Of a DNA stretch of 64,000 bases, positions 31,861-43,468 are shown piece after piece (position 1 is the stretch's first letter; every line of letters starts with the position of its first letter). A program made the position numbers and the translations under genes. Under the pieces are notes generated by a model. The model had not been told where the DNA came from. It saw nothing but the letters and a program-made list of their open reading frames with translations, and searched no databases. This stretch comes from Xenopus tropicalis (lineage: Eukaryota; Chordata; Amphibia; Anura; Pipidae): contig NC_030683.2 in the NCBI RefSeq assembly GCF_000004195.4, positions 48,373,358 to 48,437,357 on the forward strand, in the 5' to 3' direction.

Positions 31861-33250
31861 CATTTTGAACTTACATATGAGCATAAATTCCCCAGAACAA
31901 AGAGAGAAAAAAGTGATAAGTGAAAGGTTCGGGGCATAAGCACCCGAACCTACTATTTAACTGGATGAGCGTGAGTGTGAGTGCTAATTGAAATATAAAT
32001 CAGTTTTTTTTTTATCTGCAGTGGGAAGGACTGTGAGCCCCCGAACAAATAAATAGTACAGGGAATATAGATGGAATGGATACAAATGGAACACTAACGC
32101 TATGTCTAACCTATCTTTCTGACTAATGGCGATACCTGGTTAAAAAATGTTTACAAAAATGAACAAAGTATTGAATCAATGTTATCATTCACAAATTGGC
32201 ATTTAGGGAAGAATAAATGATGAATTAAGACTCCTTTTTGGGAGGCATTCCCTGTGAAGCCAACCTCAGGTCCTCCCATAGAGGGGCTGCAAAAGGCTTT
32301 GTCATCCAGCCCTATTCAACTTCCTTGTGAATTTTCTGGCATGTGTATTTTCAGCTACAGATTTTAAAATCCCATAGATCCCACCACCCCAAACTCTATG
32401 TTGAGACCATTCCATGAGCATTTTACCACACTAATTCCAGTTTACCAAAGTCTTCCCCTTTTTGAGGTTCAGCCTATTTTTTATCTTGAAACATATAGAT
32501 GAAAAGTGAGCTACCCCTCACTTGTAACACCTTATTTATTCACTTTCTTGCCCTAATTGAATTGCCAACAGTAGCCTGGTTGGGTTGACAGCTAATGGGG
32601 CTCATGCTGGGCCCACCAACACCTCTCTGAAAGGGAGATACATTTTGGGCAATTGTCAACCACAACCAAAGGGGAATGTCAAATGGAGGATGGGAGAAAA
32701 TCTCTACAAATTCCCCCAAAATCTCATGTAATCATTGTAACAACCCCTGGGAACCACAGTACCACTGGTGCACTTATCTCCTGGCCCACTTGCTGCTCTC
32801 ATGCTCTATATCATTGATTCACCTAAAGTTGGAATGCCCACTTCTTGTCTCTGCCATGGTCATCATCCTTCTAGCAGGTGTCCTACAGTTATGCCTCAAC
32901 CTGCCACAGTTCTCTACTCACTGTACCATCCCTGAGAGCAGTTTCATGGCATGAAGAAATAGCATGCACAGGCCTGTTCAGGCACACTAGTCCTTCTAAT
33001 CCTCTTGCCAATTGACCTGCTAGATATAGTGTCCTCAATATTTTCTCTAGTAATCGAAAAACCTCCTCCTCTTTTGCCAATTATATGCACTTGCTAGGCC
33101 ATGGGAATCCCCTTTAGTCACATCCCTCAACTTCTGATGTTGCTGTGCCTATTGTGGTCTAGGGACAACCTTCTTCTTATGAGGCTGGCAGTTGCTGGCA
33201 GGGGCCTCATCCTCTTTCCTCCTCTGTTGAAATATCACCATCCCACCAAT
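31861..33250. other. Unannotated DNA, less AT-rich at 32240-33250
   Basis: A block of about 1 kb with more balanced composition. It has no frame that I can assign to a domain on either strand. It may be a decayed retroelement or unique sequence. Confidence 0.35.
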
Positions 33251-33474
33251 AACTTTATTGTACCACCCAGCCTTTCCAGCCTCCATGACTCCCTTGCCCA
33301 CAAGACCAGACCTCTACTCTACTGGACGGTGAAATTCACCATTTATTTCACAAAGCTTTTTATACAATTTTTTTCAAGCCAATTTTGTTTTACACAGCAT
33401 AATTCGTAACTTTATTGTACCACCCAGCCTTTCCAGTCTCCATGACTCCCTCGCCCACAAGACCAGACTCTACT
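33251..33474. repeat. A-B-A' duplication: 67-bp direct repeat flanking a copied 83-bp segment
   Basis: A (33251-33317) and A' (33408-33474) share AACTTTATTGTACCACCCAG to CAAGACCAGA. Between them, B (33326-33408) is a copy of 31461-31543. Confidence 0.85.
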
Positions 33475-35370
33475 AACCCAACTCTCCACTGGGAAGCTGA
33501 TTTATTCTTGGGATGCTCAGTGCCATCCCAGCACCATCACAATTCTGCTTGTTCCCTTGCTATTCCTTAAGGTAAGATGGCTCTGTACTTAATTTGCTAA
33601 ATTCCTAGGGTCCAAGACCTTCCCCTCCCTATTATTTCCCTAAAACTACAAATCTCATAATCCCCATCAATCAGTCAGTGATACAGAAATGTTTACCAGA
33701 TTGTAAGAGCCACTTTAAATTCAATTATTACATTAAGCTTATTTTCAGCCTAATGTATGTTTTGTTGGATCCTTGCTTTGCAGTTGTTATTACTTTAGAA
33801 TACAGATGTTTAGCAAGTAGATAAAATCCATGGACTGCATTTATTATTCATGCATTACTTGCTAATTCATGTGGTTGTTCAATGATTTCCTCCGAATATA
33901 AAATTATTTCCACAGTAAAATGAGGGTACCATTTTACAAACTGTCCAAGCACTACACATTAACAAGCTGGTGAATTAACTGACCCACTAAAGGTGTTATA
34001 TAAATGTGAGCTGTAGCACAAATTACCATGCCTGCATCCCGGCTAAGCTAGAATCAATTGATACACCTCATTTAAAGTGATGTCTACCGTAGACTAGAGT
34101 GGAATGAGATATATTCGGAATTAATTCTTGCAGAAGGAAAATGCTAATGAGAGTTGTTTTATTGTTACTTTATTGCAAAAGGGTGGGTTTAGTCCTACTG
34201 TTACAGATAGTTTAAATTCTTACTGGAAATTAAATAATCTTGTTGTGATGAATATCAGACTTAACACATAATGTGCATCCTATATTTTCCAGAATGTTAC
34301 GTCTCAAATGAGGAGGATTTATCAAATCTGAACAGAGCAGGGTAACAGACTGCGGCATTTCCTGGAAATGGAATAACTGAAAAACTGATTTTCTAGTTAG
34401 GCTGTAAAGTGCTCAGATCCACAGAAGCATGTTAAACAAGTACACAGCTATCATATCAATAGAACAGTATGGATTATAGTATTTTGTAGACTTTATTTTG
34501 CCTTTTGTGCAATTTTACTGTACACATTATTATTGAAATGGAAATTACATGTTAATTAAATAAGCAGCTGCCACCCACCAAACAGGTAGGAAAGTACAGT
34601 TTGTGTGTTTTTTAATTTATTGTTTATTTACATATGTGTTGTGAGCAAAGGCCATGTTATTGCTGTATTGGCAATATAAAAGAAAAAGATGACTAGTGCC
34701 ATTAATGCAGATAATAATAAAACAGTATAAAATGTCTTTATATAAAATATAATAGCAAGTGATAGTATAAAGAGTGCAACAAGCTAATAACATTCTCTGC
34801 CTGTTTTCCTGTCAGCTCTCACTTGTTCCCATGAGTGTAAATACAAGCAGTAGATTGTTTTTAGCATCCATAGCAAGTGTCCCCTATTTCTCCTGATTTG
34901 TTTCATATGTGTGTCTATCTGTATTTATGAACATATGTCACTGCATTCGAATTTCTGTGGTGTCCTCGGTCTGGCAGACTGTGGCAGATTTCTCAAATGG
35001 TGTGGCGACTCCCAACACGTTTCGGACCACATAATCATGGTATGTCACCCCCATTTTCCACTGTCCTTTTATGGTAAATTACTTGTATACAGCTATGAAT
35101 GAATAATACATTATCAATTATCAAGACACATTATCAAGACAAATTATAGACGGAATATTACTATAAAACCATCCAAATTAAAACTTATGGGTCACTAGTT
35201 TCTCATTAAACTCCTTCAGTGATAGTGTGTCTTAAAATAAAATTCTGGAAGTACCATCTTACATGCCTTCACATATTTAATAGAACAGAATTTGTTACAT
35301 AAAGTCCTGGCACACTTATCCCAAATCATGGGATAAGTGTGCCAGGCTACAAAACCTAATAGATTACTGT
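33475..35370. other. AT-rich DNA, mostly unannotated
   Basis: A possible decayed Penelope-like segment on the minus strand at about 34985-35040 (GGTCCGAAACGTGTTGGGAG). Nothing else is supported. Confidence 0.4.
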
Positions 35371-35708
35371 GGGGGTCATTTGCAAAGTTCGCGCAGCACA
35401 TATTTTTTTTGCAAATGGTTGTTTGCGCATGTTGTCCCCATAACTGTTACATTTTGCACTTCTGTGCCCATATTTCCTCTTTTGGCGCATCTCCGTGAAA
35501 TGCGAATTGTGCACAAAAATTAGCAATGAGATTACGATTTGCATGAACATGCCCTCTGTGTGCATTTATTATGCGCAAATATAGTGCCAAATTGCACATT
35601 AAATCCACCAGTCTTGTCAGCTTTATAAATATAAACACAGACAGGGCAAATATATTAACTGTGCAAATAATTCTGCTTGCGCAAATTTTATAAATGACCC
35701 CCCCCCCC
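35371..35708. mobile_element. MITE with GGGGGTCATTTGCAAA ends
   Basis: Left GGGGGTCATTTGCAAAG and right AATTTTATAAATGACCCCC are inverted repeats. The interior is rich in TGCGCA/GCGCAAA motifs. Confidence 0.7.
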
Positions 35709-37251
35709 AATGAGACAATATGGAGCTAAAGGGAAAAAGGCAGCATCTTCCATTTAGCAATATATATGAACCTGTGAATTTGTTAAAATTACAACAATCA
35801 GTAATTGTTGAACATGTTATATACTGTAAAAATTTAATTACACAGTTGATTCAGGCTGACAGAAACCGCTGCTCCTGCCTTAAGCCTGCCAGAAGCCTAT
35901 TGATTAATTTCAGAAAATGAAACCACCAAAAGCTGGTCTCAACCAACAGCTTTGGCTGCCCTCCATTTAAAAAAAAAAAAATATTTCTATGAAATTTTTA
36001 TTCCCACATAAAGAATATCATTCATAAAGTCAGATAACTGAGGACTTAACCCACCAGCTTAAAGTAAAGGTGCCTATAACACAAAAGGACACAGAGAGCA
36101 AAATGGCATTTTGTGCACAATTGTCATATTTTTATCCCATAATGCAGCTTTTTCCCCCAGAATTCCTGCATACTGCAGTCGCATCTAATTTGACAACATG
36201 AATGGAACTGCCTGTGTGCTTTGTTGCACTCATTTCCAAAGTTTGGTTTGCGATTGACGTGTGTGACCTATGCTTTCTGTGCAACTGTACTTTAGGGATT
36301 GACATAGGGTGCTAAGCAAACCCTGAAGCAACCATCTGATCATGAAGATAGGAAGGATGCAACTTTACAAAAGTGCAAAGTGCATCAGACAGCTAGCTTC
36401 TCAGAATTCCAGCACCGTGAGTCCAAGGTTTATTTCCACTAGAACTAGATTTGAAGTCAAACCCAGCTTGTGACCTAGGCCATCTTCCTATGCACCACTG
36501 TTCTGCACTATATGCTTCAAAGCCTACTGAAAAAAGCATCTGCTGAAAATTCTAATACCATCCTGTCTAAAACTTAATTCTTAATACATATTTTACTAAT
36601 AAATATTTCTAGAAATTGGTTCCAAATCAGCAGATCCTCTCTTACTTCGCTTGTGATTCTAATTGCCATTTGGGATTCTTAGTACCTGCAGTTATTGCTA
36701 TTAAGCTCTTGTTGAAGACCCATGGGGTAAATCTAGTGGCAAAATTTGAATGCCCGATTAGAGATTGCAGCTGCTTTAGAGTTAACATCATATCTAGCCT
36801 GACTGATCTCACTAATTGCCTCAGCTTGCTAATTTTCTCCACAGGCTGTTTAAATTGCATTCTACTGCTATCAATTTCAATTCCTAAAAAATGAACGTTT
36901 TGTGTTTAAGGGATTTAGAAAGAGGGATCCCAAATTTCTCAGTCACTAAAATATAGATGTTCTATAAAATATTAGACATATCTCTTTTGCCTGGTAAGAA
37001 TGAATATTTGTAAGGTAATGTAATATTAAATTCAAACTCAGTAGTAAAAAAACATACCTATTCAAAAAAACATGCAAAAAATATAGGTCCATGAAGTAGA
37101 AGAGGTGTTTAATGTATTCATTTGTGAAAGTTGAAAAGTATTTTCTATATCTGTCTGATTTTGCAAGCTAGGCCCTTTCCCCCACATTGCCTTGATAGGA
37201 AAGCCACTTTGTCAAAAGATGTACAACATACAAAGCAAATCTGTAGATCTA
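35709..37251. other. Unannotated DNA
   Basis: A short A-run at 35966-35980. No supported gene or repeat family. Confidence 0.4.
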
Positions 37252-37575
37252 TACAGGTATGGGACCTGTTATCCAGAATGCTCGGGACCTGGGGTTTTCT
37301 GGGTAAGGGATCTTTCCATAATTTGGATCTCCATAACTTAAGTCTGCAAAAAATAATTTAAATATTAAATAGACCAAATAGGCTTGTTTTGCCTCCAATA
37401 AGGATTAATGATGTCTTAGTTGGCATCAAGTACAAGGTACTGTTTTATTATTACAGAGAAAAAGGAAATCATTTTTAAAAATTAGAACAATTTACTTGTA
37501 ATGGAGTCTATGGGAGATAGCCTTTCTGTACTTCAGAACTTTCTGGATAATGGGTTTCCGGATAAGGGTACCATC
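37252..37575. mobile_element. TACAGGTATGGGACC-family MITE
   Basis: The left end TACAGGTATGGGACCTGTTA and shared interior (AATTTGGATCTCCATAAC, ATGGAGTCTATGGGAG). The right end (GGATAAGGGTACCAT) is slightly eroded. Confidence 0.75.
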
Positions 37576-37582
37576 ATTCACT

Positions 37583-37850
37583 AATGGGTTTATTTGTTAA
37601 CGTTTGAATTTGTGAATCTGCATGTTTTTCTACTTCAAATAAACTTGCATTTTTATAAAAATCAAAGGTTTGCTTATTCATTAAAAAATCTGAATATAAA
37701 AAAAAACTTGATTGAATAAAATAAGTTGAATACCTCAAATTTGTGAGTTGAGAAACTCAAAAAATTGCAAGATCTCAAATTGAAAAAAATGGCTTGCTTT
37801 TGCGTAGTACAGCTCCCATTGACTACATAAACTCACAAACTTTTAGATGC
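37583..37850. repeat. Fragment of the GGGCTTATTTATCA family
   Basis: GGGTTTATTTGTTAACGTTT, GAATACCTCAAATTTG and repeated AAACTC/AATTG motifs resemble 14224-14510. Confidence 0.4.
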
Positions 37851-37886
37851 TAAAGTTCTACATTCAAGGACCTTACTTCTCCCAGC

Positions 37887-38190
37887 TAGTGATGAAGGAA
37901 TTTTTTCACCAGGCTTCAATTTGCAGAGAATTTTTACATTTTGCTATTAGCATATTGTTTTGTGAAACTTCTGCAAAAATTTGGCAAAAAATTTGTGTCA
38001 AAAAAAGTTGCTGTTGCATCAAATTGGGTGGGGTCGTGTCAAATTGGGCATGGTCGCATCAAAATAGGAGCGGGCAACAAAAAAGTTGTGCAACAAATGC
38101 ATTTCATGGATTGTTCGCTGATTCACAATTTTTTTTGTCATTTCGCAAATTTTACAGTGAAGCAAAACGGGACAGATTCGCTCATCACTA
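37887..38190. mobile_element. GATGAGCGAA-family MITE
   Basis: Left TAGTGATGAAGGAATTTTTT and right GACAGATTCGCTCATCACTA are terminal inverted repeats. A 165-codon frame across it is an artefact. Confidence 0.75.
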
Positions 38191-38302
38191 CTTCCAGCAT
38201 TATATTATGGAGGTTGGCTTAGCTGCCATTGGCATACATAAGTATTATGCATTAAAATATGAGAGCATTCATGTTTCATTTACACGTTTCATGAAATGTA
38301 CA

Positions 38303-38345
38303 CAGTGTTGGACTGGGGCACCTGGGGCCCACCAGAAAACATGAT
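38303..38345. repeat. hAT left end (CAGTGTTGGACTGG)
   Basis: CAGTGTTGGACTGGGGCACC then TGGGGCCCACCAG. It may pair with the inverse end at 41840-41903 (3.6 kb span) or be a solo fragment. A similar end lies at 50641. Confidence 0.5.
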
Positions 38346-39374
38346 CTCAAGGGCCCCCATTTACTCACAAAAGACAACAAGGGAAAATAAAGGAAATGCA
38401 TACCAAAGTGAACATTTTTATTTATATAAAATATAAAAATAGAATAGACACATGAGGAGGCTCATCTCTAGCTCTATGAATACTTTTTTTCTCTTGCCTT
38501 TGGATTCTGGCTCACTTCAACCTCAGCACTGATGGACATTCTTCATGGGAACTTTCTATCTTTTCAGTAAAAGCATTTAGTAGAGTTAATACCTTTGGAA
38601 ATTATGGTTTCAGTTTCTGAAATTGGCTTTTAGCCATTTCAAACATTCTCCAAGCTTGCAGAATGTCCAGCCCACTAGATAATTTGAAATGGGTGTGGCA
38701 ATTAGATAATCAGATATGGGTGTGACAATTTCTAAGATTTGCCAAAAAAAATTGAAACAAGCAATGTTTCATATTTTGTCCAACCATAAATTAAATATTT
38801 AGCCTCACTGACCACTTTGCTGTCAAACTGGGTGGACAAAGAAATGTGCTTAAGACAGTAAAACAATGTACTGTACAACTCTTTTGACTGGTCAGAGCAT
38901 GAGCCCAAAATTGTACCGAGTGCTCTCGGCTTACAGGTGTCACCAATTTTTTTTTTTTTTTTTTTTTGCTTGAAAGTTTTTCTGCCCTTGACACAGGGAA
39001 GAGACTTGATCTGTCCACACAGACAGCCTCTTGTTGGAATTCGAGAAAAAAACAAGCAGTCTTCTCTAAAAGGCCAAAGATTTACAGGTATTACACGCTG
39101 GGTTATAACCATAATTACCAGATTGAGTAAATGAGCATAACACCAGTTATAAACACCAGCTCACATTTCTAATTTGGGCCTGAACCCATTGTAGTACCCA
39201 CTCATGTTTGCAGCACCAAAATAGCAGTCATTTACACTCAAAGATACCTTTACTAGCTGCTTTTTTTTAGAGATAAATAAAGTGCTTCACCTGTTGTGCT
39301 CTTAACGTTTATGAGAGCAATAAGTACATCTATGTTTCTCAAATATCTGAGAATGTTGCTACATTGTTCCATCA
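38346..39374. other. Unannotated DNA
   Basis: Contains a T-run of about 23 at 38947-38968. No transposase or other gene is visible. Confidence 0.4.
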
Positions 39375-39382
39375 CTCTAGAG

Positions 39383-39976
39383 CAGCGTTTTTCAACCGCT
39401 GTTCCGCGTGTGCCGTAGGTGAAGACAAGACTCCCCCGGTCCCCTCTGGGACACCTTCCACTTCCTGGCTCCATGATGCCCGGAAATCGTCACTGCCTGT
39501 GACGTCATCCGGCATCGGATCCAGGAGGGCGGAGCAACCAGAGAGGAGAGGCAGCACTATCCTGCCCTGGCACAACCCGACTGGGGGGAGCAACTGCCCA
39601 GGCCCTGCCCCGACAGACCAGATCCACCAGGGGCCAGGCCCATGCACAGCCGCCCTACTCCCCACCGGAGGACAATCCCGGGACACCCCTGGATGCCGCA
39701 GCCTGACATGTAAGAAAACAATTAATAATAATATATATATAATATAAAATTTTTGTGTGTATAAAAAAAAAATCAGTGGGGGGGTGGGTTTGTGGAGAAA
39801 ATGTCCCGGAAAATACTTTCTTTGTGTTTATTTGATTCCTATTCAAGAGAATTACTTTATATATAGTCAATATAGGCACAGAGTTAAATTTTTTAACATT
39901 TTCTAATGGTGGTGTGCCTCGTGATTTTTTTCATGAAACAAGTGTGCCTTTGCCCAAAAAAGGTTGAAAAACACTG
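39383..39976. mobile_element. hAT-type non-autonomous element (594 bp)
   Basis: CAGCGTTTTTCAACC and GGTTGAAAAACACTG are terminal inverted repeats. Perfect 8-bp duplication CTCTAGAG (39375-39382 and 39977-39984). The interior is GC-rich on the left and has AT-rich simple sequence near 39720-39780. Confidence 0.92.
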
Positions 39977-39984
39977 CTCTAGAG

Positions 39985-41007
39985 TGCTGTCCATCTCCAC
40001 ACACAAAAAAAAAATGAAGTAAAGCATCTGATTATGAGCAACATCACCGGTAATGTTTTTCTCCACTTTCTACACAGTATAATAAATATCCCCCTAAATG
40101 TTATTGCGTCTTTACCTTCCTGGCTAATTCTTGCCTAACCATCATTGCCATTTGAATAATCAATTTTAATCAGTTTTACTTAAATATGTAACTACTGTAG
40201 GTCACCTCCCCCTTTGCTCTCTGGATGTCGCCTTTTTTGTCTCACTTAATGCCACTAACTCTTTGATAGGGTTTTCTAGAACACTGTCATATTTACTAAG
40301 AAGCATAACCAACTCTAAGAAGTTCCCATGGTTTAGTCACTATTTAGTAAGACATGACCAAACAATTATGCTTATTTCCTTTTTTTTTAAACTAAATTTA
40401 CATTGATTAGTGTTTCAATGTCTCTTTTTCTTTCTGCTGTCATATAAGAAGTTACTGATGCCTCCTTGACGCTTTCATTGACATGCAGTTTATTAACTTT
40501 AGTAAACATGCTTCACCTGTTTGTACAGAAAGCCATGCATGTTGAGCAGTGAACTTTTTGGTCATCAGCACACACATTTTATAATTTTATATATACCAGT
40601 ACTTAGCTTTACGAATTGCATTTCATTTAATCAACTTGTAATTCATTCATTGATTAAAATTAATTTGATATGTTCCATTAATCAAGGAATAATTAATTTA
40701 ATGTATTTAATCAATTTTTTATTCATTCATTGTAGGCACTCCACCCAAGTAAAATGTTACTGAGGTAGAGAAACGGAGAGATGGAGGGCTGGAGCAGATT
40801 ATAAGGTACAATGTCTAGTGCAGAAAGGGATAAGGGAGGGTGGAAGATGTAGTAACTGGAGATGATGAAGTGCCAGTCAAAACCTAGGAGGAATGATTAA
40901 CTGTGGGGACACTGGGGAGAGCACAGAGAGGAGGGGACAGTTCAGACAGCAAGATTAAAAAAAAAATATAGCAGCAAACTAAAAGGGCAAACAGACATTA
41001 AGAATCC
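39985..41007. other. Unannotated DNA
   Basis: TTCATTCATTGATT-type motifs recur at 40640 and 40720. Nothing else is supported. Confidence 0.4.
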
Positions 41008-41377
41008 TTAAAGTGATACAGACACTAAAAAACTACTCTCCAAAATATGAAAGTACATTAAAAGTGACCTATAGGTCATGTTGATTGTTTTTTTACCGAT
41101 AGTGCTGCTTCTGTAAGTAATTGTTACTTGAATTTCCTAAACCTGACTGTTTTGCCAACCTGACTGTCCCTTCTCAGCCTGTCAGTTATAGCTTCTAATG
41201 CTAACGGGCTCCTGTTGCACAAATATGGCTGCCCCCTCATACAGGAACATGGGGATCAGATAGGTAATGTAAAAGCATCAGGCTAGTACATTTATGGCAA
41301 ATTTATAAATAGCATGCAAAGACAATGTTATGATAGATGTAAAAAAGGGTTAATTTCTAGTGTCAGTATCTCTTTAA
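41008..41377. mobile_element. TTAA-type MITE (370 bp)
   Basis: Left TTAAAGTGATACAGACACTA and right TAGTGTCAGTATCTCTTTAA are inverted repeats coinciding with TTAA, as in piggyBac- or Kolobok-type elements. Confidence 0.8.
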
Positions 41378-41839
41378 GGGTTGCAAAGTAAAGTTAAATT
41401 AAAGAAGTTGGTACAGGCGTTAATGGTGGGCACTCAGGATTATACAGCTGTCTGTGGTTTATAGAGTAGTTAAGCCCCCCCAAGTTTGATCTGATCACCA
41501 ATTCAGCAGTGAGAAGATTCACTTTGCCTTCCAGACTGGTCTAGAAGATCCACCAGGTTTTAGCTCAGAATGCAGCAGCTCAAACTATCATGTACAGTTA
41601 TACAAGTAAGTCATGATCAGCAAGCAGCCACTCCCTTCCCTTATGCAACAGAGTTGCTGTCTCCCACGTGAAAGACACCAGTGCGAGTGATGTCATTGCT
41701 GTATTTGCACATACACTGGCTGCAGACTCAGAGGATAGATAAGTAAATATTTGCGGAGAAACTGCATGCTTGTGATTAGGAGAGGGTGAAATGTAGGGTC
41801 AGGTTATGGGTGGTATTATTTGCAGTAGAAGAGGGGCCA

Positions 41840-41903
41840 GGGCCCACCAGGACTGGGCCCGATGGGGATTTTTCCAGTGTCCCGGTGGGCCAGTCCAACC
41901 CTG
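41840..41903. repeat. hAT right end (CCAGTCCAACCCTG)
   Basis: CCCGGTGGGCCAGTCCAACC then CTG is inverse to the end at 38303. The flanks do not form an 8-bp duplication. Confidence 0.5.
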
Positions 41904-43160
41904 TGTAAACAATCAGACAGATATTGCTTTCAGTTGCAAATAATTTTACAAATTTTTATACTCAATAAAATATTTATTATTACTGTACATTGGAAAGTTG
42001 ATTTAAATGATATTTTCTTTCATACAAAAACAATTTTAAGAAAAGGACACTTTTAAATAATCTCTCTAGGGTGACCAGATCTGTGGGGTAGGCTGGTGAC
42101 AAAGGATTCTTAAAGGTTTGTGCAACTGATTACAGCACATTTTTTTCAATAATAATTGTCAATGGACTAAAATTGAAGGTCCAGTGTGATTTAACAGTCA
42201 CCTCAGTTCAATTCTATCTAGAGCCTTTTAATTGTTTATCCCAAATGCACTTTTCTTTAATATCCCCAGTCTTTTGTTAAGGCTTTATCAATGTCAGTAT
42301 TTTTTAGCTGTTTGCAGAAATGGTGTTTTTCATTTTCTTTAGGACTTGTGTAAGGCCTTGTCTATGAACTTTCTTTCTACAAGCTCTAGGGGGAAGCAAG
42401 TAATTTAACAGGTAACAAAATGCAAACACAATGCTTTCTTTATATTGCTAAAATAAATTAGCTTTTTAGGTTATTGAATATCAAAGCCTGGTGTAGTGAA
42501 TAAACTTAAAAGTATCTGAGATTATTACAAGCATGTCTCCCCATAAAAATACAAATATTTGTATATAGTCTAAAATAACGCAATCACAACAAAATTGTTA
42601 TTGGGTGGGTCCTTTGCAAAATCTCTTGCATTCAATACCTAAGTTCAAAGCAGATAACAACAGCAATGGTCTTTTTAATTTTTTAAAATTGAGCATAAAT
42701 ATGCAATCCATAAGGCTTACAAGTACTTAATGATCAAATGTTATATACTGTACAATACTGAAGATTAGATCACTTCTTCAAATGTATAAACCACTACATA
42801 ACACCAGAGAGACATATATGTTAAAGGAATTTATGACAAGGGATAGGCATGGAGGATGGTCATTATCTATCCACTGATCAGTAGGATTAGTAGCAGTTTT
42901 TCTGTTTTAATTGTAAAGAAACTCAATTTTCTGTTACCCTATGATTTAAATTAGCTTTATTTATAGAGTATGGCCCTTTAAACAAAGGTAAAGTTTGCAA
43001 TATGTTTGCTGTATTCAGTGTTCCCCCTGGCTACCTTGATGTCTGTGTGCATATAAGCACCCATAACAGGGGTGATGCATTTTGCCTATTAGGTTGTGCG
43101 CTGAAGACCTCACACATTGTTCTTATGTGTAAATATTGTTTTAATATAACTATATCTGCA
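41904..43160. other. Unannotated DNA
   Basis: AT-rich. TAGGGTGACCAGATCTG at about 42067 may be another repeat end. Confidence 0.35.
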
Positions 43161-43164
43161 CTGT

Positions 43165-43468
43165 TAAATTCTTTTTCTCTTTCAGAAAGCTTTACCATAC
43201 CTGAGTAAGGAGCCCTAGAAGCTCCCTCCATTTGTTTACTATAACAGCTGCCTACTGCAGCTCTAGCTGTTGGTGTTCTTATGCATTCTTGTCGGAGAAG
43301 AAAGCAGGAAAAGGGAGAGAGCTGGCAGACTCTGGCCCCAGGAATAAAGGATTTTTCGGAGAGAGGAAGTCTGATATTGAATAACATGTTTACAAAAAAG
43401 GAGACAAGAAATCCTGTGTTTGTTTTGATAGAGGACTCAGTTAAGATTTTCTCTGAGTACTCCTTTAA
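43165..43468. repeat. T2/Kolobok-like MITE fragment
   Basis: CATACCTGAGTAAGGAGCCC (about 43196) and GATAGAGGACTCA match the interior of the 7399-7882 copy. The right end CTCCTTTAA is at a TTAA site. The left end is not resolved. Confidence 0.5.

Noticed and set aside
37847..38344. 165-codon open frame
   Set aside because: Runs through a complete GATGAGCGAA-family MITE. Similar peptides appear in the other copies of that MITE.
39364..39747. 127-codon and antisense 104-codon frames
   Set aside because: Both lie in the GC-rich left half of a hAT MITE with intact target duplication.
38303..41903. Intact autonomous hAT transposon
   Set aside because: No transposase sequence lies between the two ends and the flanking 8-mers do not match.
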